Source of the DNA: Acidithiobacillus ferrianus
GTDB lineage: Bacteria; Pseudomonadota; Gammaproteobacteria; Acidithiobacillales; Acidithiobacillaceae
Direction: 5' to 3'
Assembly (NCBI RefSeq): GCF_010378095.1
Contig: NZ_WNJL01000023.1
Span: 124,001 to 188,000, forward strand
Length of the DNA: 64,000 nucleotides
Both the position numbers and the translations under genes were made by a program. Positions 27,399 through 35,051 of this stretch are shown here, one piece after another. The notes below the pieces were generated by a model that was given only the letters and a program-made list of their open reading frames with translations, ran no database searches and was not told the DNA's origin. The stretch's first letter is position 1. Every line of letters begins with the position of its first letter.

Positions 27399-27446
27399 CG
27401 TATTTGTCTTCTATAAACCTCAAAAAAGGGAGTCCCCACAGAATAC

Positions 27447-27647
27447 TCAGCCGCCACCTACCGCCTGGATGATCTCCAGACGATCACCTGCCGCCAGAGC
27501 CGCCGTGGCGTGCGTGCCGCGCGGCACGATTTCACCATTGCATTCCACGGCCACCCGGCGCTCCGCCCAACCGAGATCCGCCAGCAACGCCAGCACCGTT
27601 GTCCACTCCGGCACCTCGCGGGCCACGCCATTCACGAAAATCTGCAT
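27447..27647 (-). CDS. thiS: Sulfur carrier protein ThiS
   Basis: A 66-residue ubiquitin-like protein ending in GGG after IIQAVGG, the terminus adenylated by MoeB/ThiF and converted to thiocarboxylate for ThiG. MQIFVNG at the start is typical. It carries an extra glycine after the usual GG end. No TPP riboswitch was seen upstream. Confidence 0.93.
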   Translation of the reverse strand: MQIFVNGVAREVPEWTTVLALLADLGWAERRVAVECNGEIVPRGTHATAALAAGDRLEIIQAVGGG

Positions 27648-27745
27648 GGTAGCGATGCTAGAACCTCACCGGAGAAGCGTCAAGCAAGCACGGGACCAGT
27701 TCTCCCCCACCTCGTGCACTCAGCCAACCGGGGACGGCCTCACCC

Positions 27746-27775
27746 GTTATCCCCCCTGCGGCGGCAGGGGATAAC
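27746..27775. terminator. Strong GC hairpin between the rhodanese gene and thiS
   Basis: GTTATCCCCCCTGC and GCAGGGGATAAC form a stem of about 12 pairs with a small bulge. It lies 25 bases after the rhodanese stop on the minus strand. It lacks a clear T run in either direction, so termination would be imperfect or Rho-assisted. Confidence 0.35.
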
Positions 27776-27799
27776 CTATTGCAAGATGGCCACTAAGCT

Positions 27800-28363
27800 T
27801 TACTGCGTTGAATCACCAGCTTTAGCCCGTGCTAGCCCAGTAACCATTGCTTCCTGTATGGCGCGGTATCCGCCAATTAAAGAAAAAGCACGATTATATC
27901 CCAGCAATCGCAGCAAGCGTGCGGCGTTGATACTGCGCTTTCCGCTGTTGCAAACACATACGACAATACAATCTTTAGCATTATGCAGATCGTTTATCAT
28001 GGTGAGAAAGTTTTGGATATCTTCCATCCCAGGAGAATCTTCATCCAGAATTTCCTGCTCTTCCTGCGTGAGCTCATGCCCAAGAAGATGTTTAAACTTA
28101 AACAATGGGAGAGAGTATGCTCCATCTATCTCTCCTTCTATTTCAAGCTCGAACCTTTGCCTGACATCAATTAGGCATGCTAGATTCAGGCGCTTTAGTT
28201 CCAAGGCCGCCAGCACACTTATTTCAATAGGCTCAGCCTGAATGGTGGGTGTGGCTGTGGTAGCCTCTTTCGGCATCATGCTGGATACACCCCCAATGAG
28301 CAGGTTTGCAATGGCATCGGCCTGTTCCAGGGTCCATTGCTGCGAATATTCAGACAGGATCAT
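27800..28363 (-). CDS. Rhodanese-like domain protein
   Basis: 187 residues. The segment ACLIDVRQRFELEIEGEIDG followed by CIVVCVCNSGKRSINAARLL is a rhodanese (sulfurtransferase) domain, with the active-site loop CNSGKRS. The N-terminal 55 residues are a helical extension of unknown role. AT content is higher than in the core genes around it. Thiosulfate or glutathione persulfide chemistry would fit a sulfur oxidiser, but a specific substrate cannot be read. Confidence 0.8.
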   Translation of the reverse strand: MILSEYSQQWTLEQADAIANLLIGGVSSMMPKEATTATPTIQAEPIEISVLAALELKRLNLACLIDVRQRFELEIEGEIDGAYSLPLFKFKHLLGHELTQEEQEILDEDSPGMEDIQNFLTMINDLHNAKDCIVVCVCNSGKRSINAARLLRLLGYNRAFSLIGGYRAIQEAMVTGLARAKAGDSTQ

Positions 28364-28474
28364 AGTGCATTTCCCGCGGATGGGCCATACCCATGCCGTC
28401 CAGGCCCGTCCTCCTCAGCGTCACGCTTTATAGGAACAGAGAACAGAACATTGCACAGACCGTTAGCGTGCGCT

Positions 28475-28675
28475 GTGGAGCAAATTTTCGGCAGTGGATG
28501 GCGCAGCGTTGGCCCACGCTCCGATCAATTCGAGGATATTGTTGAAACGCTTACGAAGCTGGCTCACCAATGCGGCGGCCGCGTTCGGGTGGCTGGTGAA
28601 GACCCGGATGGCGCGCCGGTGGATGTGACCATCTATGACGGACGGCCGAAAAATGGAACCCGAACTCACGAATGA
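28475..28675 (+). CDS. Possible small protein, hypothetical
   Basis: A GTG-started frame of 66 residues, VEQIFGSGWR... with a helical, charged middle (FEDIVETLTKLAHQCGG) and a polar tail. It overlaps the next small gene by 23 bases, which may indicate coupling. No family and only a weak ribosome site. The opposite strand is also open here, so coding is uncertain. Confidence 0.3.
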   Translation: MEQIFGSGWRSVGPRSDQFEDIVETLTKLAHQCGGRVRVAGEDPDGAPVDVTIYDGRPKNGTRTHE

Positions 28676-28907
28676 TCGCGCCCGGCGCGAATGGCAATGG
28701 TTGTGCCGGGAGGTCGGCGAGACGGCGGCGCGGGCGACTATCGCCGCCCTGCCAGGCAATCGGCGACCATATCCGCTGAATGTAGCGCGCGCTCTCGGCG
28801 TGGCCTTGCCACCAGAGGAAAAGTTACCGCGTTTACACAAACCGGCCGATGAGTCAGTGATGAATGCCGCCCTGGCGCAGTCGCGCCGGGCGTTGCGCGG
28901 CAGCTAG
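28653..28907 (+). CDS. Hypothetical small protein
   Basis: An 84-residue protein from ATG 28653 (or 90 from 28635), MEPELTNDRARREWQWLCRE, rich in Arg and Ala, predicted helical, soluble. No family recognised. It ends just before the convergent coiled-coil pair. The start choice is uncertain because neither ATG has a clear ribosome site. Confidence 0.5.
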   Translation: MEPELTNDRARREWQWLCREVGETAARATIAALPGNRRPYPLNVARALGVALPPEEKLPRLHKPADESVMNAALAQSRRALRGS

Positions 28908-28922
28908 GGCTTTTGCGATTTT

Positions 28923-29162
28923 TTAGGCGAGTTCTAAACGCCGCTCGATGCGCTCAACCCGCTCGTTGAGGCGGTCCATGCGGACGCTCATGATGGCGTC
29001 GTTTTCTTCGAGGTGCGCCAGATCACGGCGAATGCCTGCCACGCTCACTTCCAGATTGCCGACGCGGCGGGTCAGATCGTCCAGCTTGCGCTCGACGCGA
29101 TCCAGCACGGCCTGAAACCGTTTCAGGTGCTCCAGCATGAGGTTTTCGGTGTTGTCAGTCAT
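28923..29162 (-). CDS. Short coiled-coil protein
   Basis: 79 residues, almost entirely heptad-patterned (LDRVERKLDDLTRRVGNLEV, RMDRLNERVERIERRLEL). It probably forms a parallel coiled coil. It lies two bases after the longer coiled-coil gene upstream, so the two form a pair. Function not recognised; similar pairs occur in plasmid and mobile regions. Confidence 0.65.
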   Translation of the reverse strand: MTDNTENLMLEHLKRFQAVLDRVERKLDDLTRRVGNLEVSVAGIRRDLAHLEENDAIMSVRMDRLNERVERIERRLELA

Positions 29163-29164
29163 CG

Positions 29165-29593
29165 CTAGGCCTTCCGCAATTCCTGAACCTCGCGCTCCAG
29201 GCGCTCCAGGCGCGCAGTGATTGCGTCGGGATAAGTGCGAGTGGTGACGATCACGCTCATCAGTGCATCCAAGCGAGAGTCCATGCGTTCGGCGAGGTTG
29301 TCAAACTTTGAATCCATGCGGGCAAAGCCCTCGTCCATACGCGCATCTACGCGGGCAAAGCCCTGTTCCATACGTGTGCTGACGCTATCTATCCGAGCGT
29401 CAGCGCGCGCAAACCCCTCTTCCATACGTTCCGTCAGATGCTCCACGCGACCATCGAGACGATCCACACGCTGGCCGACTTCCTGGACGCTCTTTTCAAC
29501 ACCATCGAGCCGCGTCCGCAACTCTTTGACGCCGGGCGCGATGACGCTTTCCAGCACGGTACGGAGACTGTCGATGGTTTCTTGCATATCCAT
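29165..29593 (-). CDS. Coiled-coil protein with RMxxGFARxDAR repeats
   Basis: 142 residues from ATG 29593 (the frame is open to 29749). Heptads run through most of the protein. The unit RMEEGFARADARID recurs as RMEQGFARVDARMD and then DEGFARMDSKFD, an 11-14 residue repeat. It has a predicted C-terminal helix LERLEREVQELRK. No enzyme motif. It is paired with the 79-residue coiled-coil gene; they may interact. Confidence 0.6.
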   Translation of the reverse strand: MDMQETIDSLRTVLESVIAPGVKELRTRLDGVEKSVQEVGQRVDRLDGRVEHLTERMEEGFARADARIDSVSTRMEQGFARVDARMDEGFARMDSKFDNLAERMDSRLDALMSVIVTTRTYPDAITARLERLEREVQELRKA

Positions 29594-29716
29594 ATTGCGC
29601 AGTATGGCGACGAGGCGCTGAAAGGGCAAGCGGCGAGGTTTGTGCCTTGCCGCTTTTTGAGGCATGGGCGACGGCAGCCGTCGCCCTTCCCTGCCGTGGT
29701 GATTATGCACCGGGTT

Positions 29717-29737
29717 ATCCCCCAAAAGTGGGGGGAT
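29717..29737. other. Hairpin upstream of the coiled-coil gene
   Basis: ATCCCCC and GGGGGAT form a perfect seven-base stem around a seven-base loop. No T run follows. It lies in the stretch between the coiled-coil pair (minus) and the toxin-antitoxin pair (plus), where no gene is seen from about 29594 to 29872. Confidence 0.35.
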
Positions 29738-29872
29738 TGCAGACGGCAAAAATGGCGCGTAAGTCGTGTTATGTCAAGCAATCGCCTACCGTCCGGCAGA
29801 CTTGATTGCATAATCGCTCAGTCATGGCGATGATAGACCCAGTAACGCAGCGTCAATTCCGGAGGTTCCGTT

Positions 29873-30337
29873 ATGAGCACGCATACCATCGACACCGCCA
29901 CCGTCAAGCGCCTGGTGGAAGCGCGCGCCCTTCGCGGCGCGGCCATCATCGGCCAGCCCGGCGGCTGGTCGGTTTTGCTCAAGTACGGCATGGAGGAACG
30001 GCCGCTGGGAATCCAGCGCGCTGACCGCCCGCGTCTCTGGCGCAGCCTCGATACCTGTGTGGACTATCTCAAGAAAGAGTTGCATATCGACCGCATCGAC
30101 CTGGTGGACGCCACCCAGCACAGCGCCGCGAATTTGGCGGGCAAGTCCCGACCCGATGCCGCCGAGCGGATGAGAAACGCCTTCGCGGCCGCCGAGCATG
30201 ACCGCTGGTTCCGCGAACAGGTGGAAATCGGCTTGCAGGAGGCCGACGACCCGGCGACCAGGTGGATACCGCATGAGGAGGTCGAGCGGCAGTTTGGGCA
30301 ACTGCGCGAGGAGTTGCGTAAACAAATCTCGCCATAA
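29873..30337 (+). CDS. Putative antitoxin partner of a RelE/ParE-type toxin
   Basis: 154 residues. The N-terminal part (VKRLVEARALRGAAIIGQPG ...) is globular. The C-terminal helices include WFREQVEIGLQEADDPATRW and EEVERQFGQLREELRK, the kind of tail seen in RelB/ParD-like antitoxins. The stop TAA shares its last base with the ATG of the toxin gene. It is longer than most antitoxins, so the N-terminus may have a separate role. The toxin neighbour supports the call. Confidence 0.65.
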   Translation: MSTHTIDTATVKRLVEARALRGAAIIGQPGGWSVLLKYGMEERPLGIQRADRPRLWRSLDTCVDYLKKELHIDRIDLVDATQHSAANLAGKSRPDAAERMRNAFAAAEHDRWFREQVEIGLQEADDPATRWIPHEEVERQFGQLREELRKQISP

Positions 30338-30630
30338 TGGAATCGAAGCACTCCTGGCCGGTCATTTGGACCCCAAGGGCTCATGCCGAATACCTGAGCG
30401 CCGTGCGGTACATCGCAGCAGAAAGACCGGCCATCGCCATCGAACAAGGCAATCTTGTCCGTCAAGCCGCAGGTGGATTGGCGGACTATCCCCGTGTGGG
30501 CCGACCCGGCCGCAGGCGCGGAACCCGTGAGCTGGTGGTGCCCGGTACGCCGCTCATCGTGGTGTACCGGATTCAGGAGCAGGAAGCCCGCCAGATCCAG
30601 ATCATCCGCTTCCTGCATGGCGCGCAATAA
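30337..30630 (+). CDS. RelE/ParE-superfamily toxin
   Basis: 97 residues of the RelE/ParE fold: WTPRAHAEYLSAVRYIAAER, GLADYPRVGRPGRRRGTREL and LIVVYRIQEQEARQIQIIRF are the standard strands and helices. The R/G-rich loop and IRFLHGAQ end are typical of ParE-type toxins. Translationally coupled to the upstream antitoxin (one-base overlap). Confidence 0.85.
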   Translation: MESKHSWPVIWTPRAHAEYLSAVRYIAAERPAIAIEQGNLVRQAAGGLADYPRVGRPGRRRGTRELVVPGTPLIVVYRIQEQEARQIQIIRFLHGAQ

Positions 30631-30639
30631 TGGCCATCC

Positions 30640-30690
30640 GCCGCGCTATCCTTCCCCGCCCTGAACGGCGAGGTTTGACGCGCATTTCGA
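30640..30690 (+). repeat. Lone IS605-end-like hairpin sequence
   Basis: CCGCCGCGCT...CCTTCCCC and CCTGAACGG..GAGGTTTG..GCGCA match, with few changes, the tnpA-side end at about 5205-5252. No transposase is nearby, so this is a remnant or a spontaneously generated end. Confidence 0.5.
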
Positions 30691-30769
30691 TCACGGTGGA
30701 CACGAATTTTTGGTTCTAGGGGATGATGCAGAAGACGGACGTTTCCTCTTCGTTCGGATTTGGAGTAGA

Positions 30770-30798
30770 ATGATGAACGTGTTAAACATGTTCATCAT
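30770..30798. promoter_or_regulatory. Inverted repeat upstream of RHH antitoxin gene, probable operator
   Basis: ATGATGAAC (30770-30778) and GTTCATCAT (30790-30798) are a perfect nine-base inverted repeat with an inner AACATGTT palindrome, ending 10 bases before the antitoxin ATG. Ribbon-helix-helix antitoxins bind such palindromes to repress their own operon. Confidence 0.6.
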
Positions 30799-30807
30799 GG
30801 GGTAATT

Positions 30808-31026
30808 ATGATTGGAGTTCGTCTTTCCAGCGATATCGAAAAGCGTCTGGATGCCTTGGCAAAGGCAACTGGACGCACTAAGACCTATTACGTCCGCGAG
30901 GCTATTTTGGAGCACTTGGATGACATGGAAGAGGCTTATTTGGCCGAAGCCACCTTGGAGCGTATCCGGCGTGGAGATGAGCGCGCATTGAGCGGCGAGG
31001 AATTCTGGCGTGGCTTGGAGGATTGA
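30808..31026 (+). CDS. relB: Ribbon-helix-helix antitoxin, RelB/TraY type
   Basis: 72 residues. MIGVRLSSDIEKRLDALAKA is the ribbon-helix-helix DNA-binding domain, followed by TYYVREAILEHLDDMEEAYL and a toxin-binding tail with LSGEEFWRGLE. First gene of a two-gene operon with an operator-like palindrome just upstream. Confidence 0.88.
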   Translation: MIGVRLSSDIEKRLDALAKATGRTKTYYVREAILEHLDDMEEAYLAEATLERIRRGDERALSGEEFWRGLED

Positions 31027-31279
31027 GTACGCAGAATCTGTTCAGAAAGACGTACGGAAGCTCGATGCACAAGAGCGTGAACGCATCCGGGAGTTCATCG
31101 AGATTAAGATAGCGAACCTGGATGACCCGCGCACTTTGGGAAAGCCCCTCACAGGGAGTTTTAGCGGCCTTTGGCGTTATCGTTCAGGGAACTATCGTAT
31201 TATTGCGAACATCGAGGACCAGAATATGCGTATTCTCGTCCTAAAAATCGCCCACCGGAAAAATGTGTACCGTCAGTGA
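31010..31279 (+). CDS. relE: RelE-family toxin (mRNA interferase fold)
   Basis: 89 residues from GTG 31010, overlapping the antitoxin by 17 bases. WRIEYAESVQKDVRKLD, GKPLTGSFSGLWRYRSGNYR and RILVLKIAHRKNVYR are the typical RelE strands with the basic residues that contact ribosomal RNA or mRNA, including the C-terminal HRKNVY. Cuts mRNA on the ribosome in known relatives. Confidence 0.9.
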   Translation: MAWRIEYAESVQKDVRKLDAQERERIREFIEIKIANLDDPRTLGKPLTGSFSGLWRYRSGNYRIIANIEDQNMRILVLKIAHRKNVYRQ

Positions 31280-31306
31280 ATATCCGATGCGCTCAGAGCG
31301 TCACCT

Positions 31307-31878
31307 ATGAAAAGAATTCGCCATCTTGAACACCGGGAGATTTTCGAGCTGGACCTTGCCGAGAAGAAGATCGTCGATTGGAGTTTTTTTCCTGTAAATT
31401 TATTAAGTGCAATTTCTTAGGAGCAAAACTGCGTCAGTGTCAATTCGATTCTTGCGAATTCGTTGAGTGCGATGCGAGCAATGTAACGTTGGGGTATTCC
31501 CATTTCATTGATGCACGTTTCATTGAATGCAAACTGCTTGGCCTCAACTGGGTTGATGTCTCATCTCCATTAAAACTAGCATTCAACAAATGCAGGCTTG
31601 ACTATAATGTTTTTAGCAACAACAACCTCTCAGGCCTTGAATTTATACAGTGCCTCCTTCGAGATGCATTTTTCCAGAATTGCGATCTCACTCGTTCGTC
31701 GTTTTATGGAAGCGATCTCTTCCATGCCGAGTTTGAAGAATGCAAACTTAACCATGCGGACATGACCGATGTCCTAAATTTCAATATTTCACCAGAAAAA
31801 AATGATATTTCGTATGCAGTAATGTCGATAGATAGCGCATTAATGCTCTTACGTAGGTATCATTTAACGATTCGGTAG
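31307..31878 (+). pseudogene. Pentapeptide-repeat protein gene interrupted in a T7 tract
   Basis: ATG 31307 starts MKRIRHLEHREIFELDLAEK and reads to a stop at about 31420. From the T run at 31384-31390 a different frame gives about 165 residues of A(D/N)LxxCxF-type pentapeptide repeats (FIKCNFLGAKLRQCQFDSCE, ARFIECKLLG, AFFQNCDLTRSSF). One more or one fewer T joins them as ...VDWSFFSCKFIKCNF. So the gene is a single protein with a homopolymer frameshift, or has been switched off. Low GC and its position next to relE fit acquired DNA. Confidence 0.65.
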
Positions 31879-32100
31879 TCTGTAAATTAGCGGCCTTGCG
31901 ACCGCAGCTTGTCTTTTGTAATTTCTATCGGCTCGACCGGAGATCCGTTCACTAAGATGGTCCCGTCCGGCATCGTCTCTATAACGACCTCAAAGCCCCC
32001 GAAACGCCAAACCGTGCGCGCCACCGGTTCAGCCGCCACGTCTTCCGCTTTTCCGCCGGGATCAGCTTGCATCGAACAGCCTTATATGGATGTCTCCGTT

Positions 32101-32348
32101 TGTGCAAGTCGACTTTTGATTTTTGGCTTCTAAGATCGAGTTACAGCCTTATATCCGGCCTGTGGCGCAGGTTATTACCCTGCTGGCCTTGATGAAATCC
32201 GCTGGAAGGGTCCTTATCTGCGCAGCGTCCTCAAAGGACCAGGCTCATTCAGGCTCTCCCTTCCCCGGTCTGACCTATTCTGCCATCAATCGCTTGTCTA
32301 CCTGCGCAACTCTTTCTGCTGAACTTCGGTAATAATCACCTTTTGGGG
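32101..32348 (-). ncRNA. Putative guide RNA region of IS1111-type copy 2
   Basis: Conserved non-coding stretch 3' of the transposase, matching that of copy 1 although it does not code. By family knowledge this is where IS1111-type elements encode their guide RNA. Not demonstrated. Confidence 0.4.
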
Positions 32349-33377
32349 TCAGGCAGCCGCCACGACCCCTTGGTACTGTGGATCGTAGCTCCGCCCCTTA
32401 GCCAGCAGCGCCCAGATCATGCGGGCCATCTTATTGGCCAATGCCACCACAGCCACATTGTGGGGCCGTCGACTCAGCAATTTATCAATCCATGGGTTCC
32501 GGTTCTTGATCTGGAAGTTCACCACGACCCTGGCTCCATGAGTTAGTAATGTTCGGAGATAGACGTCTCCCCGTTTACTGATGCCCAGCAGGCGGACCTT
32601 GCCACCGGTCCCACTCTGGCGGGGAACCAACCCCAGAAACGCCGCAAACTCCCGCCCTGAACGGAAAGATTTCATGTCCCCCACGGTGGCGATGATGGCG
32701 GTGGCCGTCAGTAGCCCCACGCCGGGAATAGCCATCAATCGAGTCACCGCCACCTGGTCTTTCTTCCACAGCATCAAACGCTTTTCGATATCCGCAATAT
32801 CCTTGTCCATCCCTTCAAGGCGCTTTAATTGCTGGTGAACGGTGTCCAGCAGCATGGGCGATATGGATTTTTCCAGATCAGCCAAAGCATCAGGAACTTC
32901 TTTCAGTCCCCTCTGGCGACCTTGCGGAAGATCGGCACCAAATTCATAGAGTAGCCCCCGGATCTGGTTCACCTGCATCGTACGCATTTTGATCAGTTGC
33001 TCCCGAATACGGTGTAGTGACAGGATGGATTGCTGTTCCTCGCTCTTGACGGCCACGAAGCGCATATCAGGCCGCTGTACGGCTTCCCAGATCGCTGCCG
33101 CATCCGCCGCATCGTTCTTGTTGGTCTTCACGAAGGGACGCACAAACTGGGCGGCGATCAAACGGACCTCATGCCCCAGTTTACGCAATTCCCGGCCCCA
33201 ATAATGGGCGCTACCGCAAGCCTCCATCGCCACGATGCCCGGTTGGCGGTTGGCGAAAAACTCCAGGAGCACCCGGCGCTTCAACTGTTTGCGATGAATC
33301 TCACCGGTCTCCATGTTTACCCAGTGCAACTGCATGACCCTTTTTGCCAAATCCAATCCATATGTTGTAACCTGCAT
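32349..33377 (-). CDS. IS110/IS1111-family DEDD transposase (copy 2)
   Basis: 342 residues. MQVTTYGLDLAKRVMQLHWV and the same DEDD residues as copy 1 (D in GLDLAK, E in MEACGSAH, D/D in TNKNDAADA) and the C-terminal LVPRQSGTGGKVRLLGISKR. It looks intact. Start at ATG 33377, preceded by a GGGGGA site. Confidence 0.95.
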   Translation of the reverse strand: MQVTTYGLDLAKRVMQLHWVNMETGEIHRKQLKRRVLLEFFANRQPGIVAMEACGSAHYWGRELRKLGHEVRLIAAQFVRPFVKTNKNDAADAAAIWEAVQRPDMRFVAVKSEEQQSILSLHRIREQLIKMRTMQVNQIRGLLYEFGADLPQGRQRGLKEVPDALADLEKSISPMLLDTVHQQLKRLEGMDKDIADIEKRLMLWKKDQVAVTRLMAIPGVGLLTATAIIATVGDMKSFRSGREFAAFLGLVPRQSGTGGKVRLLGISKRGDVYLRTLLTHGARVVVNFQIKNRNPWIDKLLSRRPHNVAVVALANKMARMIWALLAKGRSYDPQYQGVVAAA

Positions 33378-33552
33378 AATGAGTCCCCCTTGTCCTTACC
33401 GTGGATAAATTTCCACGTTGGCACTTTGATGCCGTCCGGATCAAGCGGGGACTCCCTTCTGAAGCGCCCCGCTGCCGGTCCTGTAGGGGGAGGCATCCAT
33501 TACATCTCCACAATACCCGGGCGATGTATTTCCTTTGGAGCATTCTCGTCCC

Positions 33553-34788
33553 TCAACCTGTCTTCTCTGGAAACAGTCCGGGCATCCAGCGTGAAGCGAG
33601 CGTTGCGGGGAAGGTGAGGTGCAGCGGTGCGCGCGTGCTCTCGGATGTGACCACGCCATGGTCGATAAGGGCGGAAACGACGCGGCGGGCCTGACGCTCG
33701 CCGGTCCCGACGATGGTGGCGGCATCGCCGCGCGGCAGCTCGCCGCGATAGAGCAGCGCTTCGAGGATGTTGTTGGCCTTGGGCGGCAGTTTGTTCAGGC
33801 GCATTTCCTCCTCGGCCCATGTGAGGATGCGCGTGCGAAGCTGGTCGGGCTGCATCAGCCCTTCCATGAATTTCACCTGATCGAGGCAGGTGGTCAGGAA
33901 GAATTTCGTGAAGGCGGCGAGGTTTTCTTCGCTTAGGTTGCCCCGCCCGTCAAGATCGTTGCGGCGCGTCTCGTCGCAGGCGGCGAGGTGGCGTTTGTAT
34001 TCGTTGACGTTGCACGCGAGCCCGCGCGCAATCGACCAGACCGCGCCGGTATCGAGCGCGTCCAACAGCGTGGCATGCGAGACGAGGCGTGCGACGCGGC
34101 CGTTGCCGTCCAAGAACGGGTGAATCCATGCCAGGCGATGGTGCGACGCGGCCGTTGCGATAATGGTCTCCGTCTTGCCGAGCTTCGCATAAACTTCCTC
34201 GTAGCGCTTGAGGAAGCACGGCACGGCCGGTGCGCTGACCGGGATATGCCGGCCGACCTGCACGTTGCGCTGGCGCAGTTCACCGGGGATGACCCTGATC
34301 TTCTCTTTGGTTTGTGGGTCTTCGACCCACAGCAGTTCTTCGGGCAGCAGTTCGCAAAAGCGCCGGTGGATTTCGAGGATCGCATCGGTTGTCGTGGCCG
34401 GAGCCTTGAGCCCGCCGGTGTCGATCCAGTGCTGAACGGCGATATGGGCCTTGGCCTCAAGCTGGAGGTCGCGCTTCTTGGCGTCCTGGCTGTAATCGTC
34501 CTTGAGCGCGCGCTCAATGTCGATCGGGTGCGTGTCGTGGCCCTCGATCAGGTTGCTGTAGTAGCAGTTCATCGCCCGCACGAGGGTGGCAAGCGAGCCG
34601 AACAAGCTGTCGGGCAGGGAGCGGCGAAAGCCAGCACTCCGGGCGGCCAGTTCGACCGCCAAATCGGTCAGTGCCGCCCGGTGCTTGGAGTCGGCGCCGA
34701 TCAGCAGCGGCTCCATGGCCGAGATCGTCTCGCCCCGGTCCTTGGCCGCTTTTGTGTCCGCTTCTATGTCCGGTTTCTTATTGGTCAT
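33553..34788 (-). CDS. Fic-domain protein (class II, N-terminal inhibitory helix)
   Basis: 411 residues. The catalytic loop HPFLDGNGRVARL is a canonical Fic motif (AMP transfer from ATP). Upstream, YYSNLIEGHDTHP carries the inhibitory (S/T)xxxE(G/N) motif as SNLIEG, so activity is probably self-restrained. The C-terminal 80 residues look like a winged helix (NNILEALLYRGELPRGDAAT...VSALIDHGVV). A small ORF right behind it is disrupted by an IS. Target protein unknown. Confidence 0.9.
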   Translation of the reverse strand: MTNKKPDIEADTKAAKDRGETISAMEPLLIGADSKHRAALTDLAVELAARSAGFRRSLPDSLFGSLATLVRAMNCYYSNLIEGHDTHPIDIERALKDDYSQDAKKRDLQLEAKAHIAVQHWIDTGGLKAPATTTDAILEIHRRFCELLPEELLWVEDPQTKEKIRVIPGELRQRNVQVGRHIPVSAPAVPCFLKRYEEVYAKLGKTETIIATAASHHRLAWIHPFLDGNGRVARLVSHATLLDALDTGAVWSIARGLACNVNEYKRHLAACDETRRNDLDGRGNLSEENLAAFTKFFLTTCLDQVKFMEGLMQPDQLRTRILTWAEEEMRLNKLPPKANNILEALLYRGELPRGDAATIVGTGERQARRVVSALIDHGVVTSESTRAPLHLTFPATLASRWMPGLFPEKTG

Positions 34789-34868
34789 ATCTCATTATAT
34801 AACAATGTATTGGTTCTGAGAAACCACCCTGTCAGGCCGCTTTAAAGTCCGGTTCTGTGTCCGGGTAG

Positions 34869-35051
34869 ATGGACCTTTGGAAGGCTAGTTTAGGGGTCGA
34901 GCCCGTCTGCAGGGTCTTGCCGGTGTCCCGTTGTACCGTAGAACGCCTGATGCGATCTCAAGGTTGGCAAGGGGTTCGGCGGGACAAGCGGCAACATACG
35001 ACGATTCCTGACCCTCTGACTCCTTGTCCTTTGGATCTGGTCCAACGGGAC
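34869..35051 (+). pseudogene. Fragment of an IS3-family transposase (OrfB)
   Basis: The peptide VSRCTVERLMRSQGWQGVRR and DPLTPCPLDLVQRD matches the N-terminal region of IS3 OrfB (CTVERLMR..G..GV.R). The upstream part is altered, and the gene stops where the IS5 element begins at about 35052. No other part of the IS3 element is visible. Confidence 0.7.

Larger units (their letters stand above)
32080..33508 (-). mobile_element. IS1111-type (IS110 family) insertion sequence, copy 2
   Basis: Same organisation and ends as copy 1 (8671-10106), in opposite orientation: GAGATGTAATGGATGCC at its left end (33508 downward) and GACATCCATATAAGG at its right end (32080 upward). Subterminal repeats are imperfect (ATGGATGCCTCC versus ATGGATGTCTCC). 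The copies differ at many positions, so the two insertions are not recent sisters. Confidence 0.85.
31887..33543 (-). pseudogene. Small ORF downstream of fic, split by IS1111-type copy 2
   Basis: Right of the element, ATG 33543 (GAGG seven bases before it, just after the fic stop) begins MLQRKYIARVL. Left of it, 31887-32079 continues as [14 protein letters not shown]...LRSQGR. If the element occupies 32080-33508, the two halves join in frame as a 75-residue protein of unknown function. The element interrupts codon 12. Confidence 0.55.

Noticed and set aside
27648..27745. TPP riboswitch upstream of thiS
   Set aside because: I looked for the conserved CTGAGA and ACCCTTTGAACCTGAT elements on the minus strand and did not find them.
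28463..28840. 125-codon minus-strand ORF
   Set aside because: Overlaps two small plus-strand genes; Arg/Ser-rich without domain or ribosome site.
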